Source: Glaciecola amylolytica
GTDB lineage: Bacteria > Bacteroidota > Bacteroidia > Flavobacteriales_D > Crocinitomicaceae
NCBI GenBank assembly: GCA_003856375.1
Contig: CP034120.1
Coordinates: 3,281,501 to 3,345,500, forward strand
Length of the DNA stretch: 64,000 nucleotides
Direction: 5' to 3'
Part shown: positions 26,363 through 33,820 of the stretch, piece after piece
How positions within the stretch are numbered: the first letter of the stretch is position 1
How the letters are laid out: each line of letters opens with the position of its first letter
The notes under the pieces: model-generated
Databases searched by the model: none
Told to the model about the DNA's origin: nothing
What the model saw: only the letters and a program-made list of their open reading frames with translations
Program-made: the position numbers and the translations under genes

Positions 26363-28482
26363 TATTTAACCAAAGTCATCTCATCCACCAGGTGCTTCGC
26401 GCCGCAGTAAACGTCCATCACCCACATCACGTAGCGGATATCAACCACAATGTTTCTGCAGCGGTTCGGATCGAAATAGAAGTCACTCATCGTACTTTCC
26501 CAGCTTCTGTCGAAGTTCAATCCCATCAAATTTCCGTTCGCATCCAAAACCGGTGAACCTGAGTTTCCTCCGGTCGTGTGATTTGATCCTGTGAAACACA
26601 CCCACAATTCTCCGTTCTGAGAGTAAGGTCCGTAGTTTTTCGATTTATACAAATCAATCATTTTCGGGTCCAGATCAAAGTCCGGATTTCCGGTGTTGTA
26701 TTTATCGACCATTCCTTTCAACGTGGTATGCTCTGTGTAAGCCATTCCGTCTACCGGAGCTGATCCTTCCAGCAAACCGTATGTTACACGCAAAGTTGAA
26801 TTTGCATCAGGCCAATGTTTTGCATCCGGGAACATTTTCAATTTTCCTTCTACATAATCTTTCAGCAAGGCATCCATTTCAATATTGTAATCGTTTGCAC
26901 CGGAAGCAACCTCATCACGCATCAATGTGAAACATTCAGCAAAAAGCTTATATCCCGGATCTTTCTTCAAGGTAGAAAGCGATTTCTCACTGAATTTATT
27001 CAGGAATGCCAGATATTTCTCCTTGTTCACGAAAATGGATTTGGAATAAATGTCGGAAGCCAGTTTCTGGTTGCTCAACGAACCGATCACAAAACGCTTG
27101 TCAAGATAAGTTCTGAATGCCGGAGTCAAGGCCTCGAAAATTCCTTTGTCTACATTCACATCGTAGTTCTTGAAGAATCCGTCCGCGCCTTTAATGATTG
27201 TCTGGATTTTTGCATCCAACTCGTTACTTGCTTTGTATTTCGCGTAATTTCTTTCCAGGTCTTCCATTGTGCGTGCCAATCGGAAAAATTCCGGTCCGAC
27301 AAACAAGTATTCCACCATCAAGGTGTAAGTAAACTCGTAGTGTCCCTTTTGTTCCACCAACTGATTCATCCGGTCAACCAAAGGACCATAATGATTCCAG
27401 CCATCCTGTGATTTTGCTCTTTCAACGTATTCATCTTCAAATTTCTTTTTCAATGAAACGGCATCCAATTGCTTCAATCCGTCAATCTGACCGATGTATT
27501 TTTTCCATGCATTTGCGATACGTGCCTGTTTCGCCATGTATTGGATCCGCGTTAAATCCGATTTGGTCATTGCTTCATTGATCACAGCCAAACTTTTCGT
27601 ACGCATATCGATTTCCATCGGTCGTTGTTTCTCGATGTAATATTTCAAATTTCCGGATGTTAAATGCTGCTCTGTTTGACCCGGAAAACCGTAAACCATC
27701 GTGAAATCTCCTACTTTACGGTCGTTGAAAGCAATTTTCAAATGCTGAATCGGTGAATACGGAACATTTTCCTCGTTGTAAGCTGCCGGCTTGTTGTCTT
27801 TTCCTGCGTAAACACGAAACACGGAAAAATCTCCGGTATGTCTCGGCCAAACCCAGTTATCCGTGTCGCCACCAAACTTTCCGATCGAACTTGGAGGAGC
27901 TCCAACCAAACGCACATCCGTAAACACTTCTTTTACCATCAGGTAAAAACTGTTCCCATAGTCAAAAGCCTGAACATCTGCCTGGAAATGTGTATTTCTG
28001 GTCGCATCTTCGATCAGTTTTTTCATATTTCGTTTCAAAATCTCACCGATTTTATTTCCGTCTTCCACTCCCTGGATTCCGAACATCATTGCTTCGGTTA
28101 CATCTTCAATGCGGACGATTCTGGTAGCCGTCAAACCTGCATTTGCAAGTTCATCCTTGAAACTTTTTGCCCAAAAACCGTTTTTCAGGTAATCGTGTTC
28201 GGTAGATGAATGTCTCTGAACAGCATCCAATCCACAGTGGTGATTCGTTAACAGCAATCCTTTATCGGAAACCAATTCTGCAGTACAACCTCCTCCGAAA
28301 TGCATAATTGCATCTTTTAACGAAGATTTATTTACCGAATAGATATCCGCTGCACTTAGTTTCATTCCCTTAGCTTTCATATCCGACTCAAAAGCCTGAA
28401 GCAAAGATGGAATAAGCATCCCTTCTTCTGCGCGAAGAAAGAATCCCACAAACACCATAAAACCTAGCAAACAATTTTTCAT
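26362..28482 (-). CDS. S46 family dipeptidyl-peptidase, DPP11-like
   Basis: S46 peptidases (DPP7/DPP11) are periplasmic serine enzymes releasing N-terminal dipeptides for amino-acid-feeding bacteria. The 706-residue product has a signal peptide, 'GLLLTNHHCGLDAVQRHS' (catalytic His near 82), 'GKFGGDTDNWVWPRHTGDF' and the serine motif 'TTGGNSGSPVLDANGNLMG' near 640. The specificity residue, Arg in 'GLNFDRSWESTMSD', matches DPP11, which prefers Asp/Glu at P1; DPP7 has Gly there (from memory). The ATG at 28482 fits the signal peptide better than the longer frame. Confidence 0.92.
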   Translation of the reverse strand: MKNCLLGFMVFVGFFLRAEEGMLIPSLLQAFESDMKAKGMKLSAADIYSVNKSSLKDAIMHFGGGCTAELVSDKGLLLTNHHCGLDAVQRHSSTEHDYLKNGFWAKSFKDELANAGLTATRIVRIEDVTEAMMFGIQGVEDGNKIGEILKRNMKKLIEDATRNTHFQADVQAFDYGNSFYLMVKEVFTDVRLVGAPPSSIGKFGGDTDNWVWPRHTGDFSVFRVYAGKDNKPAAYNEENVPYSPIQHLKIAFNDRKVGDFTMVYGFPGQTEQHLTSGNLKYYIEKQRPMEIDMRTKSLAVINEAMTKSDLTRIQYMAKQARIANAWKKYIGQIDGLKQLDAVSLKKKFEDEYVERAKSQDGWNHYGPLVDRMNQLVEQKGHYEFTYTLMVEYLFVGPEFFRLARTMEDLERNYAKYKASNELDAKIQTIIKGADGFFKNYDVNVDKGIFEALTPAFRTYLDKRFVIGSLSNQKLASDIYSKSIFVNKEKYLAFLNKFSEKSLSTLKKDPGYKLFAECFTLMRDEVASGANDYNIEMDALLKDYVEGKLKMFPDAKHWPDANSTLRVTYGLLEGSAPVDGMAYTEHTTLKGMVDKYNTGNPDFDLDPKMIDLYKSKNYGPYSQNGELWVCFTGSNHTTGGNSGSPVLDANGNLMGLNFDRSWESTMSDFYFDPNRCRNIVVDIRYVMWVMDVYCGAKHLVDEMTLVK

Positions 28483-28497
28483 AGTTACAATTTTGCC

Positions 28498-28525
28498 CAA
28501 ATATACCAATACCCTGCCAAAACAA
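28498..28525 (-). promoter_or_regulatory. promoter of the S46 peptidase gene
   Basis: -7 TATATTTG (28498-28505) with a TTG at 28523-28525 after a 17-nt spacer, ending 15 nt before the ATG. Confidence 0.5.
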
Positions 28526-28831
28526 GTTGGAAACCTGAGTTTGATTGTAAATTCGGCTTCAGAACGCTGATAAATGGCGTTATTCGACTGATCATCCTGA
28601 AAAAATAGCGGGTTATTTTAAAGGATTATCAGGAAGAAGAGCACTGTTTATCAGTGAAAATCGTAAATTGCTTTACATCAAAAAGTATATATCCATCGTT
28701 GGTTTTATTCGTGTTAGTGGACTAACACTTACAAAACCGCCTCGTCTATATCACTTTTTAATGCAATCTGAATGCCCAATTTAAATTAAACTCAGGTTGT
28801 AAGATTCAACCCTTTTTCGCATTTTTGCTTT
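28526..28831. other. non-coding region with two inverted repeats
   Basis: No gene is visible. One dyad pairs 28588-28598 (CTGATCATCCT) with 28622-28632 (AGGATTATCAG), 10 of 11 bases. A second, tighter one is GTGTTAGT-GG-ACTAACAC at 28711-28728, extended by GGTTTT (28701-28706) and AAAACC (28733-28738). Neither is followed by a T run, so they look more like operators or RNA structure than terminators. Confidence 0.5.
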
Positions 28832-29494
28832 GTGGAATTTATCAGTTTAATCTTTCGACTGGGAGTCATTTTGGCAATCTTCAGTTTTATTTGGGGAATT
28901 TTAAAATTCGGCTTTGTCTTACTTCGCGGAGGAGTGCCCCTTTCTTACCCTTTGGGACTTGCGCTCAAAACGATCCAGTATTTGCTGATTGCAGATGTTG
29001 CAATCCTTTTTTGCACGAATAATCCGGATGGAAATCTTTCTACTGCAATTACCACCGGACTAATCCTCTTCATGTATTTTATCGGGAAAGTTCAGAATAT
29101 GCAGTTGAAAAATGTCATGATGATTCAAATTCAGGGAAGAACACTTTCTGAAACTCAGAAACCCAAAATGAGCCTTGAATTCGGAATTGTAGCATTGGCG
29201 ATGGCAGTATTCGGTTTTTTACTTTGGAAGCCTGAATTTGCCGAAAACAATATTTCCAGCTGGTTCTATTCAAACATCATCGATATTGAGGACACTCCGA
29301 TCTTCGGGTTCATTTTCAAAATCGTCGGATTCTTTTTCACCATCACAATGCTGATGCGCATGATTAACGCCCTGAGCATGATTTTCTCCGGAAAAGCTTT
29401 CGGGAAGGGTTCCGACAATGATAATCGCCCGGAAAACAGAAGAAACGATCAGAATCAATCGAATCGTTTTGATGATTACGAAGAAGTTGATTAG
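28832..29494 (+). CDS. membrane protein of unknown function
   Basis: A 220-residue protein with about five transmembrane helices (2-30, 48-62, 70-86, 118-135 and 157-180) and a polar Asn/Arg/Asp tail. The start codon is GTG (28832); I see no ATG that would keep the first helix. I cannot assign a family. Its stop overlaps the convergent coaE stop by 4 nt, so no terminator can lie between them. Confidence 0.7.
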   Translation: MEFISLIFRLGVILAIFSFIWGILKFGFVLLRGGVPLSYPLGLALKTIQYLLIADVAILFCTNNPDGNLSTAITTGLILFMYFIGKVQNMQLKNVMMIQIQGRTLSETQKPKMSLEFGIVALAMAVFGFLLWKPEFAENNISSWFYSNIIDIEDTPIFGFIFKIVGFFFTITMLMRMINALSMIFSGKAFGKGSDNDNRPENRRNDQNQSNRFDDYEEVD

Positions 29495-30072
29495 GAGATC
29501 TCTCTGATTAATTTCAGAATCTGTGGAATCAAAAATTCATTTCCGCTGTTGTCCACAACATAGTTGGTTAATTTTCTTTTTTCTTCCTCAGACATTTGCG
29601 CTTTGAATCGGGAAAGCACTTGTTCGTCACTTAAGTGATCACGCTCTTTTACGCGTTTCATCCGGACATCCTCTGGCGCACTCACCAAAAACACAGCATC
29701 AAAAGAACGGTAATTTCCTGTTTCAAACAACAGAGCTGATTCCTGGAAAACAAGCGGAGAATTTTGTCTTTCGACCCACTCTTTAAAATCTTTTCTGACT
29801 GCAGGATGCACCAGATTGTTCATTGCAGTTCTTTTGGATTCATCTTTGAAAATCTGCGTGGCGATATACGCTCTGTTCAGTTGCTGATTGACATATGCCT
29901 CTTCTCCGAACATCGTTTTCAATCCTTTCACAATAGAAGCATCTTCATGCATAAGTTCCTTTGCACGCTGATCCGATGAATAAACCGGATAGCCCATCTC
30001 GTGTAAGATTTTTGCTACAACCGATTTCCCGGATCCAATTCCTCCCGTAATTCCTACCGTTTTCTTTTGCAT
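29491..30072 (-). CDS. coaE: dephospho-CoA kinase
   Basis: CoaE phosphorylates the ribose 3'-OH of dephospho-CoA, the last step of CoA synthesis. The 193-residue product has the P-loop 'GITGGIGSGKSVVAKIL' (8-24), the substrate motif 'YSSDQRAKELMHED' and the lid region 'MKRVKERDHLSDEQVLSRF'. Length is normal. Its tail overlaps the convergent membrane-protein gene by 4 nt, and it starts right after the siaBC terminator. Confidence 0.95.
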   Translation of the reverse strand: MQKKTVGITGGIGSGKSVVAKILHEMGYPVYSSDQRAKELMHEDASIVKGLKTMFGEEAYVNQQLNRAYIATQIFKDESKRTAMNNLVHPAVRKDFKEWVERQNSPLVFQESALLFETGNYRSFDAVFLVSAPEDVRMKRVKERDHLSDEQVLSRFKAQMSEEEKRKLTNYVVDNSGNEFLIPQILKLIREIS

Positions 30073-30102
30073 AAAAAAATCCCCCGTCAGTTGGACGAGG
30101 GA
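30073..30102 (-). terminator. terminator of siaB-siaC
   Basis: TCCCCCGTC (30080-30088) pairs with GACGAGGGA (30094-30102) with one C-A mismatch and a 5-nt loop. On the minus strand it is followed by seven T (30079-30073). It lies 7 nt below the SiaC-like stop codon. Confidence 0.7.
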
Positions 30103-30108
30103 GCACTT

Positions 30109-30492
30109 TTAAATTTCTTCTACTTCAATAATATTGAAAGGCAGCCCGATGATTGCCTGGTAATCCTGACCGGCTTCTTCCATATCTTCATCGTCCTCTT
30201 CAAAAAACCAGTTCACGGTTACATTTGTTTTAGAACCGGAAATAGCTTCCAGTTTCTTAAACAAGTCCAGAATACACTTGGAAGAAGAGGTATTAAAATA
30301 TTCCAATTTCACATCAACAGATGTTTCGGCAATCGGATTTTTTCCGTAAGAATCAATCCAATCATTCAATGGTTTGTAAAATTCCACTGAGTTTTCAGGA
30401 ATAGAACGGCCTTTCAACTCAAGTTTTCCGGTAGCGGCATCAAAATGGATCGAAGGTGTTTTCGCTGATCCTTCTAGGTGTAAATTTTCCAT
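30109..30492 (-). CDS. SiaC-like regulatory phosphoprotein (DUF1987)
   Basis: SiaC proteins are STAS-like switch proteins phosphorylated by SiaB; in Pseudomonas aeruginosa unphosphorylated SiaC activates the diguanylate cyclase SiaD (from memory). The 127-residue product shows 'TPSIHFDAATGKLELKGRSI', 'PENSVEFYKPLNDWI' and 'LEYFNTSSSKCILDLF'. The Thr in NTSS is residue 68 here, the position I recall for the phosphosite. It is 8 nt downstream of the SiaB-like kinase gene. Confidence 0.85.
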   Translation of the reverse strand: MENLHLEGSAKTPSIHFDAATGKLELKGRSIPENSVEFYKPLNDWIDSYGKNPIAETSVDVKLEYFNTSSSKCILDLFKKLEAISGSKTNVTVNWFFEEDDEDMEEAGQDYQAIIGLPFNIIEVEEI

Positions 30493-30500
30493 ATTCTTAC

Positions 30501-31058
30501 TTAATCAATTTTTATATTCAAACAGAAAAAACTATTCACATCATTAATAGGTAAAATCTGATACTCCAGTTTATTTCCTGATTTTCTTGCAATATCAATC
30601 ATTCCAAGACCTGCTGTTCCCTTATCAGATAAGGTTCCGTTACTCAGCACATCCTGATAATACTTTTTCAACTCGTCTTTATCCATTCCATTGATCTTTT
30701 CCAGACGCGCTTCCAAATCCAGTGCGCTTTCGTTATCAATGTAATTTCCTGTTCGAATAACGAAATGATCGTCCTTCTTTGCGATCATGAACAAAGCTGA
30801 TTTCGCCTCAATCCGTGTCATGTTTCTGTCATTGTCGTCACTTGAATCTATGTGATGATACAAATTTTGCAAACATTCTACAAGTACATTGAAAACCTTT
30901 TTTTTCAGCTTTGGAGATTCATCCATGTAATCCATTTTAGATTCCATGATTGAAAGAACGGAAGACAACAGGTCTGACGTAACCACCCCCTTAAATGACA
31001 ACAAGATATTCTCTCGCTCCATTGTTTGGTATAGTTCGTAGATGTCGTTCTTTATCAT
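30501..31058 (-). CDS. SiaB-like protein kinase
   Basis: A 185-residue kinase of the GHKL/HPK-like group that phosphorylates SiaC. Visible features: helix-rich N-terminus with 'ENILLSFKGVVTSDLLSSVL', 'NVLVECLQNLYHHID' (N-box-like Glu/Asn), and the glycine loop 'GTLSDKGTAGLGMIDIARKS'. The pair resembles the anti-sigma-factor kinase/antagonist partner switch. No SiaA-type PP2C phosphatase or GGDEF protein is in the window. Confidence 0.82.
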   Translation of the reverse strand: MIKNDIYELYQTMERENILLSFKGVVTSDLLSSVLSIMESKMDYMDESPKLKKKVFNVLVECLQNLYHHIDSSDDNDRNMTRIEAKSALFMIAKKDDHFVIRTGNYIDNESALDLEARLEKINGMDKDELKKYYQDVLSNGTLSDKGTAGLGMIDIARKSGNKLEYQILPINDVNSFFCLNIKID

Positions 31059-31078
31059 TCTTAGTTTTCGAAGTGGAA

Positions 31079-31086
31079 CAAATATA
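31079..31086 (-). promoter_or_regulatory. -7 box for siaB-siaC
   Basis: TATATTTG on the minus strand, 20 nt before the ATG at 31058. A TTG at 31102-31104 gives a 15-nt spacer, shorter than usual. Confidence 0.45.
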
Positions 31087-31220
31087 ATAATCCTATCGAA
31101 CCAATTCCGCTATTCGCCGAAAAAAATGAGCAAATGGTAGGTTTTTTTATGAGATTTCATCAACTGAGTACTTCGACAACTTTGGGCTTTAAAATCCTCA
31201 TTGTTCTTCCGGGTTTTGTT

Positions 31221-31243
31221 CTTTTGCAACAATGATGCATTTA
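31221..31243 (+). repeat. direct repeat, left copy (identical to 36159-36181)
   Basis: All 23 bases are identical to 36159-36181, which spans the end of the -7 box and first codons of the methyltransferase gene. The two copies are in the same orientation, 4938 bp apart, and flank the four-gene operon. Confidence 0.85.
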
Positions 31244-31297
31244 CAAGAATGTAAAGAAGGAATTCTCGATCTGATTTGTTTCTGTAAGTACTCATGA
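31232..31297 (+). pseudogene. truncated 5' copy of the 36170 methyltransferase gene
   Basis: From ATG ATG at 31232 the frame reads MMHLQECKEGILDLICF and meets TGA at 31295. The intact methyltransferase begins MMHLEEQKEWFSTWFNS. After the 23 identical bases, similarity continues for about 40 nt at a lower level (TCGA.CTG.TTT..TTC shared) with one apparent 1-nt indel. This is best read as a remnant of a duplicated gene; that reading is inference from about 65 bases. Confidence 0.65.
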
Positions 31298-31345
31298 AAG
31301 GGTAATTTCCCATGTATGGCACATTTCGCCCTATTGGTTGTTTAT

Positions 31346-31395
31346 CTTACTTTTTTCATTGCCAAAAAAGTAAGCAAAAAGGCCAGGCCTGTACT
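31346..31395. repeat. CTTACTTTTTT inverted repeat element
   Basis: CTTACTTTTTT (31346-31356) and AAAAAAGTAAG (31364-31374) form an 11-bp perfect stem with a 7-nt loop, followed by CAAAAAGGCCAGGCCTG. I recall similar intergenic sequence in other Bacteroidota, where it creates spurious frames reading KKVSKKA. Dispersal is not shown in this window. Confidence 0.35.
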
Positions 31396-31705
31396 CGAAA
31401 GCTTGAAAAGCTACGCTTCATTTCGCTATTTCACCCCAACTCGTATACGTTGTTACCGAATTTTGTCTTACAAAATCCGACAACTGAACTCAAACAGGGG
31501 TTCAATCACGCTACTTTCAGCTTGTTTTCTGCACTTTCAGCATAATGGCCATTTTAGAACTACTTTCTTAAAGATCATTCTTCTTTCAAACCAGAAAAAC
31601 AACAGGTTATATTGTTTAACAGGAAATCTCCCTTGAAAGATTCGATCAGAAGATGGATTCTTTTTGTAAGAATCTTGATTTCAGTACTTTTAAATGACTC
31701 TAGAA

Positions 31706-32881
31706 TTAATTCCTGAAATCAATAATCGGCGGCGTTTTGGAAGTTGTCGGGTTGATATACAAAGCTTCTTCGCTTACCATTTCCACTTCAATGGCTGCAA
31801 ACTTCGGATCCGATTCAATGATGTGTTTGATTCCTTGTTCAATACGCTGAATCATTTTTTCTTTCTCTGGCAGCGATCCCTGTGATTTCACCAGCAAAAA
31901 ACGCAATTCGGTGAGTAAATCTGTTTTGAGGGATAATTGGATCTGGAAACAATCGACATCCTGTAATAAGGATTCGAAATCGTGCAAAAAATAAGCGCTT
32001 TCATGAAGAGAGAAAGACTTTTGCTCGCGTTCTTTCAGCAGCAAGACCATTCTTCCGTTTTCCTCAACCAACTTACCCACATCTCCCATGCGATAGCGAA
32101 ACAAAGGAAAACGTTTTCGGATCAGGTTAGTCACCACCATTTCGCCATATCCTTCCGAATCGGGATTGAAAATTTCGATTACCACTTCTTTCAGAAAATG
32201 AAACGCTCTCGGGTTTTGAGAATAATGCGCCCAGCCCCAGATTCCCGTTTCGGTTGAACCATACATGGAATAAATAGCTTTGGGTTGAAATACCTGCAAA
32301 AGAATTTCCCGTTGCGACGGAAGCAAAAATTCTCCTCCAAACAAAATAGTATCAAAAACACAGGTTATTCCCTCTTTTTGGAGGAACTTGGCAAACAAAA
32401 CCAATTTGGAAGGTGTTCCCATGAGCATATTCGCCTGAAATTCGATACTCGTTGCAGCCATGGTTTCATAAGTAGCATTTGCACTCAAAGCCAAGGTCGT
32501 TGCTGAACATCTGTCCAGAATATCATCCAAAATGGAAGCCGTACGATACATTTCGCCGTAGCTGAAGATATTCAACGCAATCGTGCGTGAAGAAATGATT
32601 CCGCTTGCAACCAGTTCGTTTGCCAATAATTGACGTTGCGCCAGATTTTCCTGAATATCTACCGGAAATACCAAAGGCTTTTGTGTCGACCCACCTGAAC
32701 GCACGAGGTAAACTCCTTTTTCTTCGTCCTGTAATTTGAATCTGGCGGCCAATGTTTCTCGCAGCACCTGCTTGTCCATTACCGGCGCCGATGAAAAATC
32801 GTCTATATCATCGTAATAACCATTCCACAAAACGGATGCTTTGACGTGTTGAAAATGTTCTTTTAAACCTGTTACACTCAT
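31706..32881 (-). CDS. PaaK/CapK-like adenylate-forming enzyme
   Basis: A 391-residue member of the ANL superfamily near phenylacetate-CoA ligase/CapK. ANL enzymes activate carboxylic acids as acyl-AMP. Visible motifs: phosphate loop 'RSGGSTQKPLVF' (61-72), 'LFGGEFLLPSQRE' near 180, adenine motif 'YGSTETG' (207-213), and 'RYRMGDVGKL' (262-271) with the ribose-binding Asp. The C-terminal domain is short, as in PaaK. The substrate is unknown. It is the last gene of the tight minus-strand operon, 2 nt behind the glycosyltransferase. Confidence 0.8.
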   Translation of the reverse strand: MSVTGLKEHFQHVKASVLWNGYYDDIDDFSSAPVMDKQVLRETLAARFKLQDEEKGVYLVRSGGSTQKPLVFPVDIQENLAQRQLLANELVASGIISSRTIALNIFSYGEMYRTASILDDILDRCSATTLALSANATYETMAATSIEFQANMLMGTPSKLVLFAKFLQKEGITCVFDTILFGGEFLLPSQREILLQVFQPKAIYSMYGSTETGIWGWAHYSQNPRAFHFLKEVVIEIFNPDSEGYGEMVVTNLIRKRFPLFRYRMGDVGKLVEENGRMVLLLKEREQKSFSLHESAYFLHDFESLLQDVDCFQIQLSLKTDLLTELRFLLVKSQGSLPEKEKMIQRIEQGIKHIIESDPKFAAIEVEMVSEEALYINPTTSKTPPIIDFRN

Positions 32882-32883
32882 CT

Positions 32884-33819
32884 TTATACTGTTTTAACGC
32901 GGGTTTTGCTCAAAAAGAAGTAATACAACTGACGCGGAAACAATCCGGCGTAACTGACAATGAAGCGGATTTTCTGCTTCCGGGAACTCAAATTTCCGAA
33001 CGAATGCGCAATCCAACGTGCCCCCACTACTCCCATGAGTAATTTATCATAGTGGTCCGTGCTGTTTTTGTAGCGAACCAAAACCGGAGGAAGCGTTAAC
33101 TCTTTGCAGCTATGGTATTTTTTCCGGGATAAGCTTCCGTCCACTTCCCGCACATGCAAGTGATTTCCCATCAGCATCCCGACTTTTGAATCCGGATTAC
33201 TCAACACAACTTTCAATACTCTGTACCAAAAATCAATTCCTTCATAAAAACGCGCCTTTTCATCAAACTGAATGCTTTCCATCCACTTTCGTTTGGCAAT
33301 AACATTGCTTCCCACTCCCATCACAAAATGACGTGAAGTAACGGTTCTCAGCGGATGTTTCATGAGGTAAGCATCTGTTCCCACTTCCTGCAAATCGGGA
33401 ACTATTCTCCTGAAATCCGGATAACGAATGCCGCTTGGAAACAATTGAATTCCGAGTACCACGAAATCCATTTCCTGAACTTCCATCAATTGCGCAGCTC
33501 TTTGAATGAGTTCCGGAGCATACACATCATCGGCATCAATAAAGCTGATGATGTCTCCACTTGTTTTGGAAAAACCCAAATTGCGGGCATAACTCACACC
33601 GCGGTTTTCTTCCGATGCCACTATTTCGACACGTACATTCTTGAAACGCTCAGGAACTTCCTGCAAAAAACGGGTTGCCAGTTCCAAACTTCCGTCCGTA
33701 CTTTTATCATCTACAAGGATGAGTTCATATGGCAATACCGTTTGATCAACAATTGATTGCAATGTTTCACAAACATAAGGCGCTTTGTTGTGCAAGGGAA
33801 TGACAATGGAAAATTTCAT
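32884..33819 (-). CDS. family 2 glycosyltransferase
   Basis: A GT-A-fold transferase of 311 residues using a nucleotide sugar. 'MKFSIVIPLHNKAPYVCETL' opens the fold, followed by 'LVDDKSTDGS' (35-44), 'ENRGVSYARNLGFSKTSGD' and the metal motif 'FIDADD' (93-98). No membrane helix is evident. The ATG at 33819 fits the fold; a longer frame would run into the upstream gene. It is 1 nt downstream of the ATP-grasp-like gene stop. Acceptor unknown; within this operon it may glycosylate the product made by its neighbours. Confidence 0.9.
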   Translation of the reverse strand: MKFSIVIPLHNKAPYVCETLQSIVDQTVLPYELILVDDKSTDGSLELATRFLQEVPERFKNVRVEIVASEENRGVSYARNLGFSKTSGDIISFIDADDVYAPELIQRAAQLMEVQEMDFVVLGIQLFPSGIRYPDFRRIVPDLQEVGTDAYLMKHPLRTVTSRHFVMGVGSNVIAKRKWMESIQFDEKARFYEGIDFWYRVLKVVLSNPDSKVGMLMGNHLHVREVDGSLSRKKYHSCKELTLPPVLVRYKNSTDHYDKLLMGVVGARWIAHSFGNLSSRKQKIRFIVSYAGLFPRQLYYFFLSKTRVKTV

Positions 33820-33820
33820 C

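Larger units (their letters stand above)
31098..31705. other. 600-nt region without an intact gene
   Basis: Between siaB and the PaaK-like gene I see three things: the truncated methyltransferase copy (31221-31297), a hairpin-bearing repeat at 31346-31395, and AT-rich sequence with no coding look. Long open frames here (for example 31316-31636) are low-complexity Phe/Lys/Arg strings and not proteins. The region looks like decayed coding DNA or element remnants. Confidence 0.5.

Noticed and set aside
31316-31636. Open frame of 106 codons in the siaB/PaaK-like gap
   Set aside because: It is a run of Phe, Lys, Arg and Leu over repeat sequence, has no signal or domain, and a second overlapping frame is just as open. 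I treat it as non-coding.
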